From Acidobacteriota bacterium (lineage in GTDB: Bacteria; Acidobacteriota; Terriglobia; UBA7540), in contig JAKASC010000027.1 of assembly GCA_021828245.1 (NCBI GenBank), positions 1 through 15,129 of the forward strand: DNA of 15,129 nt, written 5' to 3'. Of the stretch, positions 14,647-15,129 are shown one piece after another. Within the stretch, counting starts at the first letter, position 1. The number at the start of each line of letters is the position of its first letter. Made by a program: the position numbers and the translations under genes. A model generated the notes under the pieces. The model was not told the DNA's origin, did not search any database, and saw only the letters and a program-made list of their open reading frames with translations.

Positions 14647-15050
14647 CGTCGGGATGCTGCGTGTTAGCTCTAACAAGAGGGTCGGGCTCGTGCTGAAGCT
14701 GCTTGGCGTCGTGGCGAAGGCGACGGAAAATACCGCAAGCCAAACAGCAGGGCCAGACTTCCCTCGCGGCACTCGCTCGCGCCTTTTTGTCGTCATATTG
14801 CCTCCGGACCCGAATTTGGTCTATGTCGGTCGGCGCCAGATGCCTTGCCCGTGCCCTTTGAGCTTTCGCCACCAAGAGCGGCGCGTGGTCTCTTTCTCGC
14901 CCAGAGGAGATGAGGCCTCTGGAAATGTAATCGCTCCGTCTTGGGTCTTTCCAATGGTTTACCAACGACGGCAGCGCCCCTTCAACGGAAACATAGGTTC
15001 CGAAGTGGGAAAGCGATTGGTGACGTAAATTCTGGTGTGTAAAAGGAGGA

Positions 15051-15111
15051 GGGTGTAAGTTGGTTTCGCCTTGCAAGCGAAGACCAAATCCTTGAAAAGG
15101 AGCTTACACCC
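15051..15111 (+). promoter_or_regulatory. Three-way-junction leader structure in front of a truncated gene
   Basis: P1 pairs GGGTGTAAG (15051-15059) with CTTACACCC (15103-15111), 9 perfect bp. P2 pairs TTGGTTTCGC (15060-15069) with GCGAAgACCAA (15077-15087), 10 bp with one bulged G and a 7-nt loop. P3 pairs TCCTT (15089-15093) with AAGGA (15097-15101) over a 3-nt loop. Only two junction bases remain unpaired. The Shine-Dalgarno AAGGAG (15097-15102) is inside P3 and the ATG begins two bases after P1, so the folded form should block initiation. The identical octamer AAAAGGAG also stands at 15041-15048. An 11-codon frame (TTG at 15060, TGA at 15093-15095; VSPCKRRPNP) runs through it. Alternatives are the hairpin end of an IS200/IS605-like or other mobile element. 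Confidence 0.5.
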
Positions 15112-15112
15112 C

Positions 15113-15129
15113 ATGCGGAAAGTAGCACC
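15113..15129 (+). CDS. Start of a gene truncated by the window edge
   Basis: ATG at 15113 has AAGGAG 10 nt upstream and continues MRKVA to the last base of the window. Too short to identify. The structured leader suggests regulated translation or a transposase-type gene. Confidence 0.5.

Larger units (their letters stand above)
14443..15050. other. 608-bp stretch without a convincing gene
   Basis: Frames are open on both strands: 14654-15028 on + (124 codons) and 14456-15076 on - (206 codons). Neither has a Shine-Dalgarno, a recognisable domain or sensible composition. The minus-strand reading is full of R, H, P and Q, as expected of an antisense or chance frame in GC-rich DNA. The + frame (MLRVSSNKRVGLVLKLLGVV..., ending EVGKRLVT) is the less unlikely of the two. 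The left half carries inverted repeats listed separately. GGAAACATA occurs twice (14550-14558 and 14989-14997). Confidence 0.5.

Noticed and set aside
14663..14674. GTTAGCTCTAAC as a possible integron attC site
   Set aside because: The GTTRRRY and RYYYAAC core boxes each have a mismatch, no paired core site with proper spacing is found upstream, and no integrase or cassette gene is present.
14654..15028. 124-codon plus-strand frame at the right end
   Set aside because: ATG without Shine-Dalgarno, starts inside an inverted-repeat region and shows no recognisable domain. Not excluded completely, but not supported enough to list as a gene.
14456..15076. 206-codon minus-strand frame at the right end
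   Set aside because: No ribosome binding site, no domain, low-complexity R/P/H-rich text; it also crosses the structured leader on the other strand.
1..15129. CRISPR array, tRNA or rRNA genes
   Set aside because: No regularly spaced repeats, no CCA-ending cloverleaf and no rRNA-like conserved blocks were noticed on either strand; a dedicated scan was not possible.

Overview
The window is about 15.1 kb of GC-rich bacterial chromosome. A CarD-type transcription regulator, a large adenosylcobalamin-dependent (class II) ribonucleotide reductase, a Tat-exported Gfo/Idh/MocA oxidoreductase and multi-membrane-span proteins of GT39/PMT appearance together suggest the Verrucomicrobiota/Planctomycetota/Acidobacteriota type of soil or freshwater bacterium. 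My leaning is Verrucomicrobiota. This is inference from gene content; no ribosomal or other phylogenetic marker is present.

Layout. Positions 1-217 hold the C-terminal end of an unknown protein, followed by a probable terminator. An MFS transporter (377-1612, +) converges on a GT39-like membrane glycosyltransferase (1602-3200, -); their 3' ends overlap by 11 bp. A palindrome-rich intergenic strip (3219-3281) follows, then an unknown five-span membrane protein (3475-4146, -) and a 314-bp stretch with traces of coding but no intact gene. A membrane-anchored metallophosphoesterase (4461-5807, -) is divergent from carD (6051-6560, +). After carD come a cupin (6707-7093, +) and nrdJ (7388-10327, +).

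From 10349 to 12173, tightly packed on the + strand right behind nrdJ, is a three-gene module: a small single-span membrane protein, a minimal nucleotidyltransferase (MNT) with a large uncharacterised N-terminal extension, and a HEPN (UPF0332/COG1895-like) protein. The last two overlap by ATGA. This is a variant of the MNT-HEPN toxin-antitoxin arrangement and is the best candidate in the window for an undescribed system. A hairpin with a T-run (12263-12304) closes it. Two small genes follow (an 81-aa protein with two CxxC knuckles and a 100-aa unknown), then a convergent Gfo/Idh/MocA oxidoreductase (13072-14442, -).

The right end (14443-15112) has no convincing protein gene but is rich in inverted repeats. 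At the very edge, an ATG with a good Shine-Dalgarno sequence (15113) is preceded by about 61 nt that can fold almost completely into a three-way junction. The Shine-Dalgarno lies inside that fold, and an 11-codon leader ORF runs through it. This could be a cis-regulatory RNA or the structured end of a mobile element; the coding sequence is cut off by the window edge.

No rRNA, tRNA, CRISPR array or intact insertion sequence was recognised by eye.
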